Shown here in pieces: positions 8,658 to 17,247 of a DNA stretch of 64,000 nt. The position numbers and the translations under genes were made by a program. The stretch's first letter is position 1, and each line of letters opens with the position of its first letter. Below the pieces are notes generated by a model. The model ran no database searches. It saw only the letters and a list, made by a program, of their open reading frames with translations, and was not told the origin of the DNA. The stretch is from Aquilonibacter sp963703325 (GTDB lineage: Bacteria; Vulcanimicrobiota; Vulcanimicrobiia; Vulcanimicrobiales; Vulcanimicrobiaceae): NCBI GenBank assembly GCA_963703325.1, contig OY969805.1:248001-312000 (forward strand), in the 5' to 3' direction.

Positions 8658-9211
8658 GCGACCAGCCTCCGGATTTTGCGATGCAGCGCGCGGTCGAGAT
8701 CCTCGCGAGCATCTACGAGCGTAACCAGAAGCTGCAGAATGCGCCGCCGCCGCCGGCGGACAAACCGATTCTGATGTTCAGCGAGAAGCTGGCGCTCGAC
8801 GTAAACGGCACATCCCGTAAGGATGTGGAGAAGCAGCTTGGCATCGCCTTTAAATATCCGGCGCCTGGATGGCATACCTACGGCGTGCGCGGGCGCGACG
8901 GTGAGCGCTTGCTATTGAGCCTCTTCTATTCAAAACAGTTGCTCGCGTCGGCCGAACTGTATCTTCCCAAAGTCGATCGCGCACCCAAACTCGAACCGCA
9001 GGACGCGCACTTTCGCTTCGTTCCCGGGGAGATCGAGGTCGGTATGCAGATCACCGCGCTCCCCGAGCATTTCGGGCGCATGGCCGGGATGCCGACGCGT
9101 CTCGGCCCGTACGAGGAGATGTTCGAAGCGCGCTTCCCCGGCGGCGCCGCCTATGCAATCGGCAACGCCGGCATCATCGAGCGCTTAGCACTCTACACCC
9201 TCAAGGAATAA
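8654..9211 (+). CDS. Unrecognised 185-aa protein
   Basis: I do not recognise a family. ATG overlaps the M50 gene stop (ATGA), so the two are likely cotranscribed and coupled. The protein looks soluble: a charged N-terminal helix, a PPPPAD linker near residue 35, then a compact beta-rich region with no signal peptide or membrane helix. The reading frame coincides with the pre-frameshift frame of the M50 gene, so an automatic caller could fuse the two; the junction is an artefact of the indel. Confidence 0.7.
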   Translation: MSDQPPDFAMQRAVEILASIYERNQKLQNAPPPPADKPILMFSEKLALDVNGTSRKDVEKQLGIAFKYPAPGWHTYGVRGRDGERLLLSLFYSKQLLASAELYLPKVDRAPKLEPQDAHFRFVPGEIEVGMQITALPEHFGRMAGMPTRLGPYEEMFEARFPGGAAYAIGNAGIIERLALYTLKE

Positions 9212-9301
9212 TTCGGATATCTGATCGAGCTCAGCTTTAGGAAGTGCGATCCGACGTTTGCTTTAGCAAATGAGGGAAGCACTGACGACAAGATGAACCG
9301 A

Positions 9302-10937
9302 TCAGATGTCCACATTCATCATGTCGTCGAACGGGCTCACAGAATTTGGGTGAAAGCCTTTGAGGTCATTGTTGTACACGTAGATTTCTTGAACGCCGAA
9401 CAGGACGATCTCCGGAACATCTTTGGCGAACTGCTCGAAGACGACGCGATCGTCGGCATTGCGCTGCGCCTGATCGTAGTCGGAGAAGACCTTTTGCATC
9501 GCGGCGTTCGCCGTTGGATTGCACCAACGCACGTCGTTCTGACCATTCGGCGGGATTCTGATCGCAGGCAAAGACGAACGAAAAATCGCCGATCGGGTCG
9601 TCGCTCCATTGGAAAAGAACGGCGTCCCATTTCCCGGTATAGACGATGCCCCCGTCGCCGGGCGGTGCGAAGAGTATCGCGGACGGATAGCGGCGCACTT
9701 GGATCCCGACGCCGATCTGTTGCCAGGTGGAGCGGAAGAACTCGATCTGGTTGTCGACGTTGGGTGTGCCGGTCGACGTTGTGAACAAGAGATTGAGCTT
9801 GATCCCGTTCTTTTCGCGAATCCCGTCCGGGCCGCGCTTCCATCCGGCGGCGTCGAGCATCGCGTTCGCCTTGGCAAGGTTGAACGCGACGAACGGAAGG
9901 TTCGGGTCGTAGTACGGCGCGCTTCTCGGAGCCGGGCCTTCCTGGAGGCTCTGGATCCCGTGCTGGAACTTCCGATTTAGCGTCACGCGATCGGTCGCGA
10001 GCTCGATCGCGCGGCGCACGACCGGATCCGCAAAGACGGGATGCGAAAGGTTGAAGTCGACGTGCCCCCAGCGGTAGGCGTCGTTATGCATGACGCCGTA
10101 GCCGCTAAGCTTCGTGACGCGATCGTAATACGCACCGGGCACGTCGGTCCACATGTCAAGCTCGTGTGCCTGGAGCGTGGTCAGAACGGTATCGCGATTT
10201 GGGATGATGTCGAAGTCGACTTCCTTGAGCTTCGGCTGACCGCGGAAATAATAGGGGTTGGGAATCATCACGACCTTCTGCGCGCGAACCCATTCCTTAT
10301 ACTTAAACGGACCGGCGCCAACCGGGAGCGCGTTGAACGGCACGTTGTTGAGGTTGGGATATTGCGCGAGCAGATGCTTGGGGAGGATCGACGTGTTGCC
10401 GCCGACGCTCGAGCAGAACGTGACGATGAACGGCGAGTACGGTTTCTTCAGATGAAAGGTGACCGTGTACTTGTCGGGTTCGTCGACTTTGGTGATGAGA
10501 TCCCAGCCGGCCCGGCTGGTGATGTTGTTCGCCGGATTCATCACCTGGTGATAGGTGAAGACGACGTCGTCGGCATTGAGCGGAACCCCGTCCGACCACT
10601 TCAGGCCCTTGCGTAGGTGATAGGTGATGGCGAGGCCGTCTTGGCTGATGCCGCCGTTTGCCTTGGACGGAACCGCGGTCGCGAGCTCGGGATAGGGAAG
10701 GTTTTGCGGGTTCCACTTGGTCAGCCACGCCGCGGTCATCGACGACATGTAGCTCACCGTGAGTTGTTGACTGAGCAATGGGTTGAGCGAGTTGATGTCT
10801 TCCGCATTGGCATAGCGTAAGGTGTGCGGCACCGTCCAGGAGTTCGCGCGTCCGCCTTCCCCGCCGGTTTGTGCCGCTTTCGAACACGCACTCAATGCCA
10901 CCGAACCCGCGAGCAGCGCAACCGCAAGACGTCTCAT
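9302..10937 (-). CDS. Oligopeptide-type ABC substrate-binding lipoprotein (SBP_bac_5), frameshifted
   Basis: About 545 aa when repaired. The N-terminus is a lipoprotein signal ending in LSAC. The body has the family hallmarks NPLLSQQ, GLKWSDGVPL with DDVVFTYHQVMNP, and AIELATDR. The frame breaks near 9551-9554: after FACDQNP the family sequence continues one frame over (NGQNDVRWCNP...MMNVDI) to 9302. One missing C in a C-run explains it. Start ATG 10937 has a GGGAG site and overlaps the upstream gene stop (ATGA). It would bind peptides or another periplasmic ligand. No permease or ATPase gene is adjacent. Confidence 0.82.
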
Positions 10938-12595
10938 ATGCTGTACTCCCATGGATTCCAGAACGGTGAGATCACGGGCGACGGATCAAAACCTTGCAGA
11001 TCGGTGTTATACACGTACGGCAACTTGCGAAAGCCGATGATGATCGTCGGCACGTCGATTGCTAACTGCTGCTGGAAGACGACGTAGTCGCCCTTGCGCT
11101 TGGACTGATTGACGGTGCTCAGCGCATCTTCGAGTGCTTTGGTGGCGACCGGATTCACCCAGAAGAGCGAGTTCTGCCCGCGCGGCGCAAGGTTGTCGGC
11201 CGAGTAGAGCGGGTCGAGATCGGGATCGGCCGCGCTGAACCATGCAAACGTCGCTACGTCGTAATGTCCGCCTTCGAGCGTTCCCTCGTTGCCGTTGGCA
11301 AACATCTGCGCGGTCGGATAGTTCTTCACGTCGGCCTGCACGCCGACGTCATGCCACTCGCGTTGCAGCAGCGCTTGCAGCGCTTTCCCGATCGTCGATT
11401 CGGTCTGCGTGCTGAGATTGAACTCGAGACGTTGCCCGTTTTTCACGCGCACGCCGTCGGGACCCGTGCGCCAGCCGTCGGCATCGAGCAGCGCCTTCGC
11501 CTTGAGCGGATTGAATGGATAGTGCACCGTGTCGGTGCTATACCCCCACGATTGCGGCGGCTCCGGGCTGTCCGACGGCGTGTCGGCACCGTGCATGATC
11601 TTGGCGATGATCTCCGGACGGTTGGTCGCGTAGGCCAGCGCGCGCCGAACCTGCAGATCCGAGAGAATGGGATTATGCAGATTGAAGTCGATGTGATCGT
11701 ACACGTACGAATCGACGGCGATTGCCTTCAATCCCGAGTTGGCCTGCGCGGCCAACGCTTGATAGCGCGGCCAGTTGATCGGCGTGCCGCGCGCGAGCAA
11801 GTCAATCGCATGCGTCTGCACTTGCGTCTCGAGCGTGTTCTCATCGGGTTCGTAGTAGAAGTCGACCTCATTGAGCTTCGGCTTCCCGAGAAAATAGTTG
11901 GGGTTCGCGGCGAGCCGCACGACCGTCCCGCGTTCCCACTGAATGACGCGGAACGGTCCGCTGCCGATCGGCATCGCGTTGTAGGGCGCGGTGTTTTGCG
12001 TGCCGGCGGCGAGGGCCGCCGACAAGGCGTGCTCCGGCAGGATCGGCGCGTTGCTATTGACGCCCCAGAGCTGCTGTAGGAACGGCGCGTAGAGCCGCTT
12101 CATATGAATCACGGCAGCATGCTCGTCGTGACAATCGATCGACCCGATATCGCGAAATCCGTCGGTGACCGCCACGTTGGTCTTCGGGTTCATCACATAG
12201 TGCCAGGTGAATTTTAGATCCTCGCACGTGAGCGGCTTCCCGTCTTGCCACTTGATGTCCGAGCGCAGCTTGTAAATCAGCGTACGTCCATCTTTGCTCA
12301 CGTCGCCGTTGGCAATCGTCGGAATCTCGCGCAAGGCGTCGGGAACCGGACGGCCCGCGCCGTCGTAGCGCACCGCCCATGAGTAGACCAACATCGCGAC
12401 GTCGAGGCTTAACGCGCTTCCGTCGAGCACTGGGTTGAGCGATTTGACGTCGTAGTTGGACCCGATGCGCAGCACACCGGGACGCGTCCACGGATGACGA
12501 TCGCTCGCGCTCGTCCCCTCGCTCCGCGAACACGCATTCACGTAGCACGTGACCAGCAAAAGCGCGAGCAGCGCGCGAATCAGGCGTCGAATCAA
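10934..12595 (-). CDS. Oligopeptide-type ABC substrate-binding lipoprotein (SBP_bac_5)
   Basis: 553 aa. The start is TTG 12595, overlapping the previous stop as TTGA; it gives a clean signal (LIRALLALLLVTCYVNAC) with a lipobox-like VNAC. Family marks are NPVLDGSAL, SDIKWQDGKPLTCEDLKFTWHYVMNP and RRALAYATNR. It is intact and clearly paralogous to the downstream gene. Two different binding proteins in tandem without transporter membrane subunits suggest either a distant shared permease or a non-transport sensing/chaperone role. Confidence 0.88.
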   Translation of the reverse strand: MIRRLIRALLALLLVTCYVNACSRSEGTSASDRHPWTRPGVLRIGSNYDVKSLNPVLDGSALSLDVAMLVYSWAVRYDGAGRPVPDALREIPTIANGDVSKDGRTLIYKLRSDIKWQDGKPLTCEDLKFTWHYVMNPKTNVAVTDGFRDIGSIDCHDEHAAVIHMKRLYAPFLQQLWGVNSNAPILPEHALSAALAAGTQNTAPYNAMPIGSGPFRVIQWERGTVVRLAANPNYFLGKPKLNEVDFYYEPDENTLETQVQTHAIDLLARGTPINWPRYQALAAQANSGLKAIAVDSYVYDHIDFNLHNPILSDLQVRRALAYATNRPEIIAKIMHGADTPSDSPEPPQSWGYSTDTVHYPFNPLKAKALLDADGWRTGPDGVRVKNGQRLEFNLSTQTESTIGKALQALLQREWHDVGVQADVKNYPTAQMFANGNEGTLEGGHYDVATFAWFSAADPDLDPLYSADNLAPRGQNSLFWVNPVATKALEDALSTVNQSKRKGDYVVFQQQLAIDVPTIIIGFRKLPYVYNTDLQGFDPSPVISPFWNPWEYSI

Positions 12596-13734
12596 GTGTC
12601 GTCGCCGCGCATCGATTCGGGATCGATGCCGTGAAGTCCGCAAAATTCCTGATAGGCCGCGGGCATGATCTCGGAGGGTTTGATCTCGCTGCGCCCACCC
12701 CAAAATACATTGGTGTACGAAAACTCGAGACCGGCTTCGCGCAAATGCTCGTCGATGGCCGCCTTGTGCGCGAGCACGCGTTCTTTCTCCATGCCGTGCG
12801 CCACCGCCATCACGTTTACATTGCGAAATTCTGGACCACCCTCGCGCCAATAGGCGTGGGTGATGACGTAGTGCCGGCCAACCTCGCGTCCCGCGTCGAT
12901 CTCGCGCCCCGGCGGAACCGCCCAGTGAAACAGTGCGTTATAGCGCGTCACGCGTTCGTCGTTCGCGGTCGCTTTGACATGTTCGAGGAAGGTCGAGAAG
13001 CGCCCGATCACGCGCCGCTCGTTGAGACTGCGCGCGATGCGCGCGAACTCCTCGACGCTCACGCCGGCTTCATCCGCCCGCGCACGCCACAGATCGCGCA
13101 CGATCTCGTCGGGCGAAAATTCGCGCTTGAGCGCACCGAGTACGCGCCATTCTAGCGGCGAGAGTTCGACGATCGCGGTGTTCATCGGCTCCGCAAACGC
13201 GTCGGCGCGCGCTCCCGGTTCAAGCCCGCGGCGGCGCACATGGCCGACGCCGAGCGCAAACACCAGCCTGGCCGGCATCAGGCGGAAATGGTCGGCACCG
13301 ACCTCACGAGCCAAAAACTCGGCGTGCTTGCGCAGCGAGTAGCCCTGCGGAACTTTGAGGGTCGTCCAGAGGCGATAGGTGCTCCCCGGCGTCGCTGCAT
13401 CTGTAGAACGGATGACCACGTGTCCCGAGAACGGATCTTCCTTGAACATATAGTCGAAGGCGGCGTCGAGGCGCTCGGCCGGGATCTGCCAGGCAACGAG
13501 CGCACCTCGCGCGAGATTGGTCGACATCAGCGTTTGACGCACGCGCCGGATCGTGCCGGCCCGCAGCATCGCTACGATTCGCTCGATCACCGTCTCGGGC
13601 GCAATGCCGCTGCGCGTGGAAATCTCGCCGACCGGGTCCGCTTGAAAGCCGGTCAGGCGGTCTTCCGAAACGGCAAGGATTGCGGCGTTGACCGGGTCGG
13701 AAACCGCCGCGGGAACCGTGGGATGCGAGGACAT
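12592..13734 (-). CDS. Tandem AsnC/Lrp-like protein resembling fused siroheme decarboxylase subunits (AhbA/AhbB, NirD/L type)
   Basis: 380 aa in two similar halves. Each has a winged-helix segment (ISTRSGIAPETVIERI near residue 45; EFSPDEIVRDLWRA near residue 210) followed by an AsnC-like alpha-beta domain. The second half carries a THAYWREGG...NVMAVAHG stretch that lines up with the HxY...FAMVHG region of siroheme decarboxylases. Those enzymes act as two-subunit pairs, so a fused pair is plausible, but a two-domain Lrp regulator cannot be excluded. A G-rich site precedes the ATG, 12 bp after the tolC-like gene. Confidence 0.6.
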   Translation of the reverse strand: MSSHPTVPAAVSDPVNAAILAVSEDRLTGFQADPVGEISTRSGIAPETVIERIVAMLRAGTIRRVRQTLMSTNLARGALVAWQIPAERLDAAFDYMFKEDPFSGHVVIRSTDAATPGSTYRLWTTLKVPQGYSLRKHAEFLAREVGADHFRLMPARLVFALGVGHVRRRGLEPGARADAFAEPMNTAIVELSPLEWRVLGALKREFSPDEIVRDLWRARADEAGVSVEEFARIARSLNERRVIGRFSTFLEHVKATANDERVTRYNALFHWAVPPGREIDAGREVGRHYVITHAYWREGGPEFRNVNVMAVAHGMEKERVLAHKAAIDEHLREAGLEFSYTNVFWGGRSEIKPSEIMPAAYQEFCGLHGIDPESMRGDDT

Positions 13735-13746
13735 GCCCCCCCTGGT

Positions 13747-15231
13747 TTACAGGCTCAGGTCGCTCGCCCCTAGGACGTACGCGTACTGCGCCTCGGCCTG
13801 ACGTTCGCCGTAGAGCGCTGCGACATACGCCGTCTGCGCCGTCGCCAGGTTTGCCTCCGCCGTGACGATCGCCGTAATCGTGGAGGCGCCCACTTTGTAT
13901 TGGGCCTGTGTCGCCTGCAGGCTGACCGTGGCGCTGGTGACCTCGGCCTCCGCCTGCACCAGATTTGCGCGCGCCGAGATCAGGTTCGCAAGACCGCCGC
14001 GCACGTCGGATTGGACCTGCAGACGGGTTTGCGTCATCGAGGCACTCGCCTCATCGAGCGTCGCTGCCGCGACGGCGACGTTGTAATTCGTCTCTCCCTG
14101 ATCGTAGATCGGAATCGTCAACGTCGCGCCAAGCGTATTGCGACCCTGATAGTTCGTTTGATAGGCTCCGGTCGGAATTTCGGTACGCGACGTGCCGACG
14201 CTTCCGTTGGCGGACAGCGTCGGAAACCGCGCGAGCTTGGCAAAGCGTAGATTCTCTTTGTCCGATTCGACGGTATGTTCGGACGCAAGAAAATCCGGGC
14301 GCAGCGTGTAGGCTTCTTGCAGCGCTTGCTGATAGCTCAGGATTTTTGCCTGCGGAGGCGACGATCCGAGCAACTTGGGCGAAATCGCGGTATCGGCATC
14401 GAGGCCGAGAACGGTCGCAAACGCGGCCTGCGCTGCAATTGCTGCACCTTGCGCCGTGACCAGCGCACCGCGCGCCTGCGCGGTTTGGAATTGCGCGGCC
14501 GCGAGATCGGACCGCGCGGCAGCACCGGTTCGAATCTGCGCGATGACGTACTGCTCGTTGATTTCGAACTCGCGCACCAGCGCATTGTCTGATTGGACGC
14601 TCGCGTTATCTTCGAGCAGCGTGTAATAGTCGGTCGCGACGTTAAACGCCATGGTTTGCAATTGGCGCAGGAGTGTATCGCGTCCGGCGATATCGGCTTC
14701 TTTGGCGCTGCGGATACCCGCAATGACTTGTCCGCCGTCGTAGATCAGCTCGGTGACGTTGATGCTCGCGCTTTGCTGCGTTGCATAGCTAGCCGCGCTC
14801 GGCCCGGTCGTTGCTTGCGGGGTCGTGCCGGTTGCCGTTAGCGCTCCGCTGAAAGAACGGGTCGCCGCGGCCTGCGCCGAGACGTTGGGAAGCAGCGCGC
14901 CTTTCTCAGCGCCGTACTTGGCGGCAATCGCGCGATACGCCGCACGTTCCGAAGCGAAGGCAGGCGACTGCGCGACCGCGATGTCGACCGCCTGAACGAG
15001 TGTTACGGTCAGCGGAATGCCGGGGTGCTGCTTTTGCGTCGCGACGTCCGGCGCGGGTGAGCCATACGCTGGATACGGAATCGGCGTGCCCGAGGTCGTG
15101 GGCATCGGCGCCGGCGTCGGCACGGTAATGGGTGCCTGCGACGGCTGTGCGGCGACCGCCAGCGGGACGCACAAAACCAGCGCGACGGCAACCGATAGCG
15201 ATCGCGCTAAAAAGCGGCGAGGCGACGTCAT
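13747..15231 (-). CDS. TolC-family outer-membrane efflux protein
   Basis: 494 aa. A cleavable signal peptide (VALVLCVPLAVAAQ) is followed by a Pro/Thr-rich segment and two repeats of the outer-membrane efflux fold: long coiled-coil helices plus strands such as INVTELIYDGG and ATLTIPIYDQGE. It should form a trimeric channel with the adaptor encoded just upstream (ATGA overlap). The inner-membrane pump is not in the window. Confidence 0.92.
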   Translation of the reverse strand: MTSPRRFLARSLSVAVALVLCVPLAVAAQPSQAPITVPTPAPMPTTSGTPIPYPAYGSPAPDVATQKQHPGIPLTVTLVQAVDIAVAQSPAFASERAAYRAIAAKYGAEKGALLPNVSAQAAATRSFSGALTATGTTPQATTGPSAASYATQQSASINVTELIYDGGQVIAGIRSAKEADIAGRDTLLRQLQTMAFNVATDYYTLLEDNASVQSDNALVREFEINEQYVIAQIRTGAAARSDLAAAQFQTAQARGALVTAQGAAIAAQAAFATVLGLDADTAISPKLLGSSPPQAKILSYQQALQEAYTLRPDFLASEHTVESDKENLRFAKLARFPTLSANGSVGTSRTEIPTGAYQTNYQGRNTLGATLTIPIYDQGETNYNVAVAAATLDEASASMTQTRLQVQSDVRGGLANLISARANLVQAEAEVTSATVSLQATQAQYKVGASTITAIVTAEANLATAQTAYVAALYGERQAEAQYAYVLGASDLSL

Positions 15232-16493
15232 TTCGGAGTGTTTCCCCCATTCGCCGGAGCCGAAGCGGTCCCGGGCGGCGAGTTGACGGCAACGAGACTG
15301 CCATCCTTAAGCGTGTCAGGGCGTGTCGTGATCACCTTCGTGCCGGGCTGCACTTTCGGCGAGATCACTTCGGAGAGCGTATCGGTCTGAACGCCGACGC
15401 GCACCGGCACCTCTTGCGCCTTATTGTCGGCGCCCACAACGTAGACGGCGTTGCCGTTTTCCGTCTGCGCAACGGCTGAACGCGGGACCACAATCGCACC
15501 CGCATGCGCTTCGCGCGGCACCGTCGCGGTCACCAGCATGCCGCCGCGCAACACGTCACCGGCGTTTGCCATCTGAATGCGCGCCAAGTACGAGAGCGTG
15601 CCGCTGGTCGGGACGGCGTTCACCGTACTGATGCGACCTTCAAAACTGCGGCCGGGAAGCGAACTGCTGGTGAAATTCACCTGCGATCCAGCTCGAACGT
15701 AGGGCAAATCCGTGTCGGGCACGTTGATGTTGATCCACAGCGTATCGATGCGCGAAATCGCGAGCACGGGAGCCGTAGGCCCCGCGTAAGCGCCCGGATC
15801 CAGCAGACGCTGCGTAATCACGCCGTCATACGGTGCATACAGCGTCGTTTGCGCGACCTGGGTGTTGAGGGTGCGCGCATTGGCTGCGGCGGCCTGCGCT
15901 GCCGCGACCGTGGCCTTGGTGTTCTCCTGGCTGACCAGGTTGTTTTGCAGTCCGATGCGCGCGGTATCGTAGGCCTGTTCCGCTTGCACGTACGCCGCGT
16001 GAGCCGATTCCAGCTGCGCCTCGGAAACGTAGCCGTCCTTATACAGTGCCATATCCTGGCCGTAGACGAGCTTGGCATTGCTCAGCGCAGCGGCGTCCGT
16101 TTGCAGCAGCGCTTGATTCGTCTGAATCTGAACCGGGAGTCCAACCTGCGAGCCGCGCGCGGTTGCGGATTGCGACTGCGCCTGCGCCTGCGCTTGTTGC
16201 GCCTGGGCGCGCAAGACCGAGTCATCGATCCGCGCCAGCACTTGTCCCGAGCGGACGCGATCGCCCACGTTCACGGCAATCGACGTGATCGTGCCGTTCT
16301 GCTGGAACGCCAGCACCGACTGCTCGAGCGGTGCCACCTGTCCGTCAAGCGACACGTAGGTCGCAATGTTCTGCCGCGTCGCCGCAGCGACGTCGACGCT
16401 CAACGGCGGCACTTGGTGCTGCGGGGCCTGGCTGCATGCGTTCAATGCCAGGGTAACGCCCAACGCGTAGACCGCAGCTCGCTGGTAATCCAT
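15228..16493 (-). CDS. HlyD/RND-type periplasmic adaptor lipoprotein
   Basis: 421 aa from ATG 16493, which has an AGGGAG site; the longer frame upstream lacks support. The signal ends in a lipobox (LALNAC). A biotinyl-lipoyl half-motif (GQVAPLEQSVLAFQQNGTI), a Gln/Ala-rich coiled-coil hairpin (residues 85-200) and a beta-barrel domain follow in the order of MexA/MacA adaptors. It pairs with the downstream TolC protein. It heads the five-gene operon that ends with the two peptide-binding proteins. Confidence 0.92.
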   Translation of the reverse strand: MDYQRAAVYALGVTLALNACSQAPQHQVPPLSVDVAAATRQNIATYVSLDGQVAPLEQSVLAFQQNGTITSIAVNVGDRVRSGQVLARIDDSVLRAQAQQAQAQAQSQSATARGSQVGLPVQIQTNQALLQTDAAALSNAKLVYGQDMALYKDGYVSEAQLESAHAAYVQAEQAYDTARIGLQNNLVSQENTKATVAAAQAAAANARTLNTQVAQTTLYAPYDGVITQRLLDPGAYAGPTAPVLAISRIDTLWININVPDTDLPYVRAGSQVNFTSSSLPGRSFEGRISTVNAVPTSGTLSYLARIQMANAGDVLRGGMLVTATVPREAHAGAIVVPRSAVAQTENGNAVYVVGADNKAQEVPVRVGVQTDTLSEVISPKVQPGTKVITTRPDTLKDGSLVAVNSPPGTASAPANGGNTPK

Positions 16494-16650
16494 GATACTC
16501 CCTATCTGATCGGCGGATCGCTTGTCTATGCCTGGATACGTGCGACCCGCCCGCTTTGATTCACGATCCTGGCGTGTAATCCTGATAATATGCTTCACCC
16601 ACCCGAACAGCGCTAGGAGCAAACTCGGTTTCCGCGTATTCTCCCCCGGC

Positions 16651-17052
16651 ATGAGCGCGAAACTGGAGATCGGGCGCGCGTACAGCCTTCAAACCCGGGT
16701 CGAGGAATGGATGACCGCGGAGAAGGCCGGCAACAAGGGCGTCGATGTTCTTTCGACCTCGATGCTCGTGCAGCTGGTGGAGACCGCCGCGCTCGCGTGC
16801 ATCGAGCCTGCGCTCGGCCCCGATCTGGTCTCGCTGGGCACCCATATCGACCTCGAGCACCACAAACCCGTTCCGGTCGGGTTCATCGTTCGAACCGAGG
16901 TCGAGGTTGTAATGGTCGACGGACCGCGTTTGAGTTTTGCCGTTGCCGTTTTTGACGAGCAAGAAGCGGTGGCCGAAGGCACGCACGAACGCTACCTCAT
17001 CGAACGCTCGAAATTTCTCGCAAAGCTTGAAGAAAAGCTCGCTTCCGGCTAG
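16651..17052 (+). CDS. FlK-like hotdog thioesterase
   Basis: 133 aa from ATG 16651. It matches the fluoroacetyl-CoA thioesterase-like hotdog group: MTAEKAG, then VLSTSMLVQLVETAA, then LVSLGTHIDLEHHKPVPVG. These proteins hydrolyse small acyl-CoAs. No substrate can be assigned; housekeeping removal of a toxic or dead-end acyl-CoA is a reasonable guess. It is divergent from the HlyD operon and followed by strong hairpins. Confidence 0.8.
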   Translation: MSAKLEIGRAYSLQTRVEEWMTAEKAGNKGVDVLSTSMLVQLVETAALACIEPALGPDLVSLGTHIDLEHHKPVPVGFIVRTEVEVVMVDGPRLSFAVAVFDEQEAVAEGTHERYLIERSKFLAKLEEKLASG

Positions 17053-17101
17053 GGTGAAAGAAACCCAGCCAGCCTGGGTCTCACTGCAGGGGGGGCAAAC
17101 G

Positions 17102-17150
17102 GCCTCCCGAACACATTAAGAAGGTTTGTCTCGGGAGGCTGTGCCTTTTT
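17102..17150 (+). terminator. Intrinsic terminator downstream of the thioesterase gene
   Basis: GCCTCCCGA (17102-17110) pairs with TCGGGAGGC (17131-17139), and a T-run follows at 17146-17150. A second smaller hairpin (ACCCAG/CTGGGT, 17063-17079) lies between it and the thioesterase stop. The loop of about 20 nt is longer than usual. Confidence 0.75.
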
Positions 17151-17247
17151 CGCCCGGAACGGGTGGGGTATGGCCTAATGCGTGCAGGAATGCCGCCTCG
17201 AGTCAACTCGTGGAATCATAAAGAAAACTCTCTCCTAGGAGGAAACA

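Noticed and set aside
9212..9301. TTTGCT-TT-AGCAAA hairpin (9257-9270) as a terminator between the unknown gene and the peptide-binding gene
   Set aside because: Only 6 bp, AT-rich and without a T-run; too weak to call.
14525..14540. GGTTCGAATC, a T-loop-like tRNA motif
   Set aside because: Lies within tolC coding sequence with no acceptor stem or anticodon arm around it.
15504..16559. 351-codon plus-strand frame opposite the HlyD adaptor
   Set aside because: Low-complexity Arg/Val sequence opposite a clear family member.
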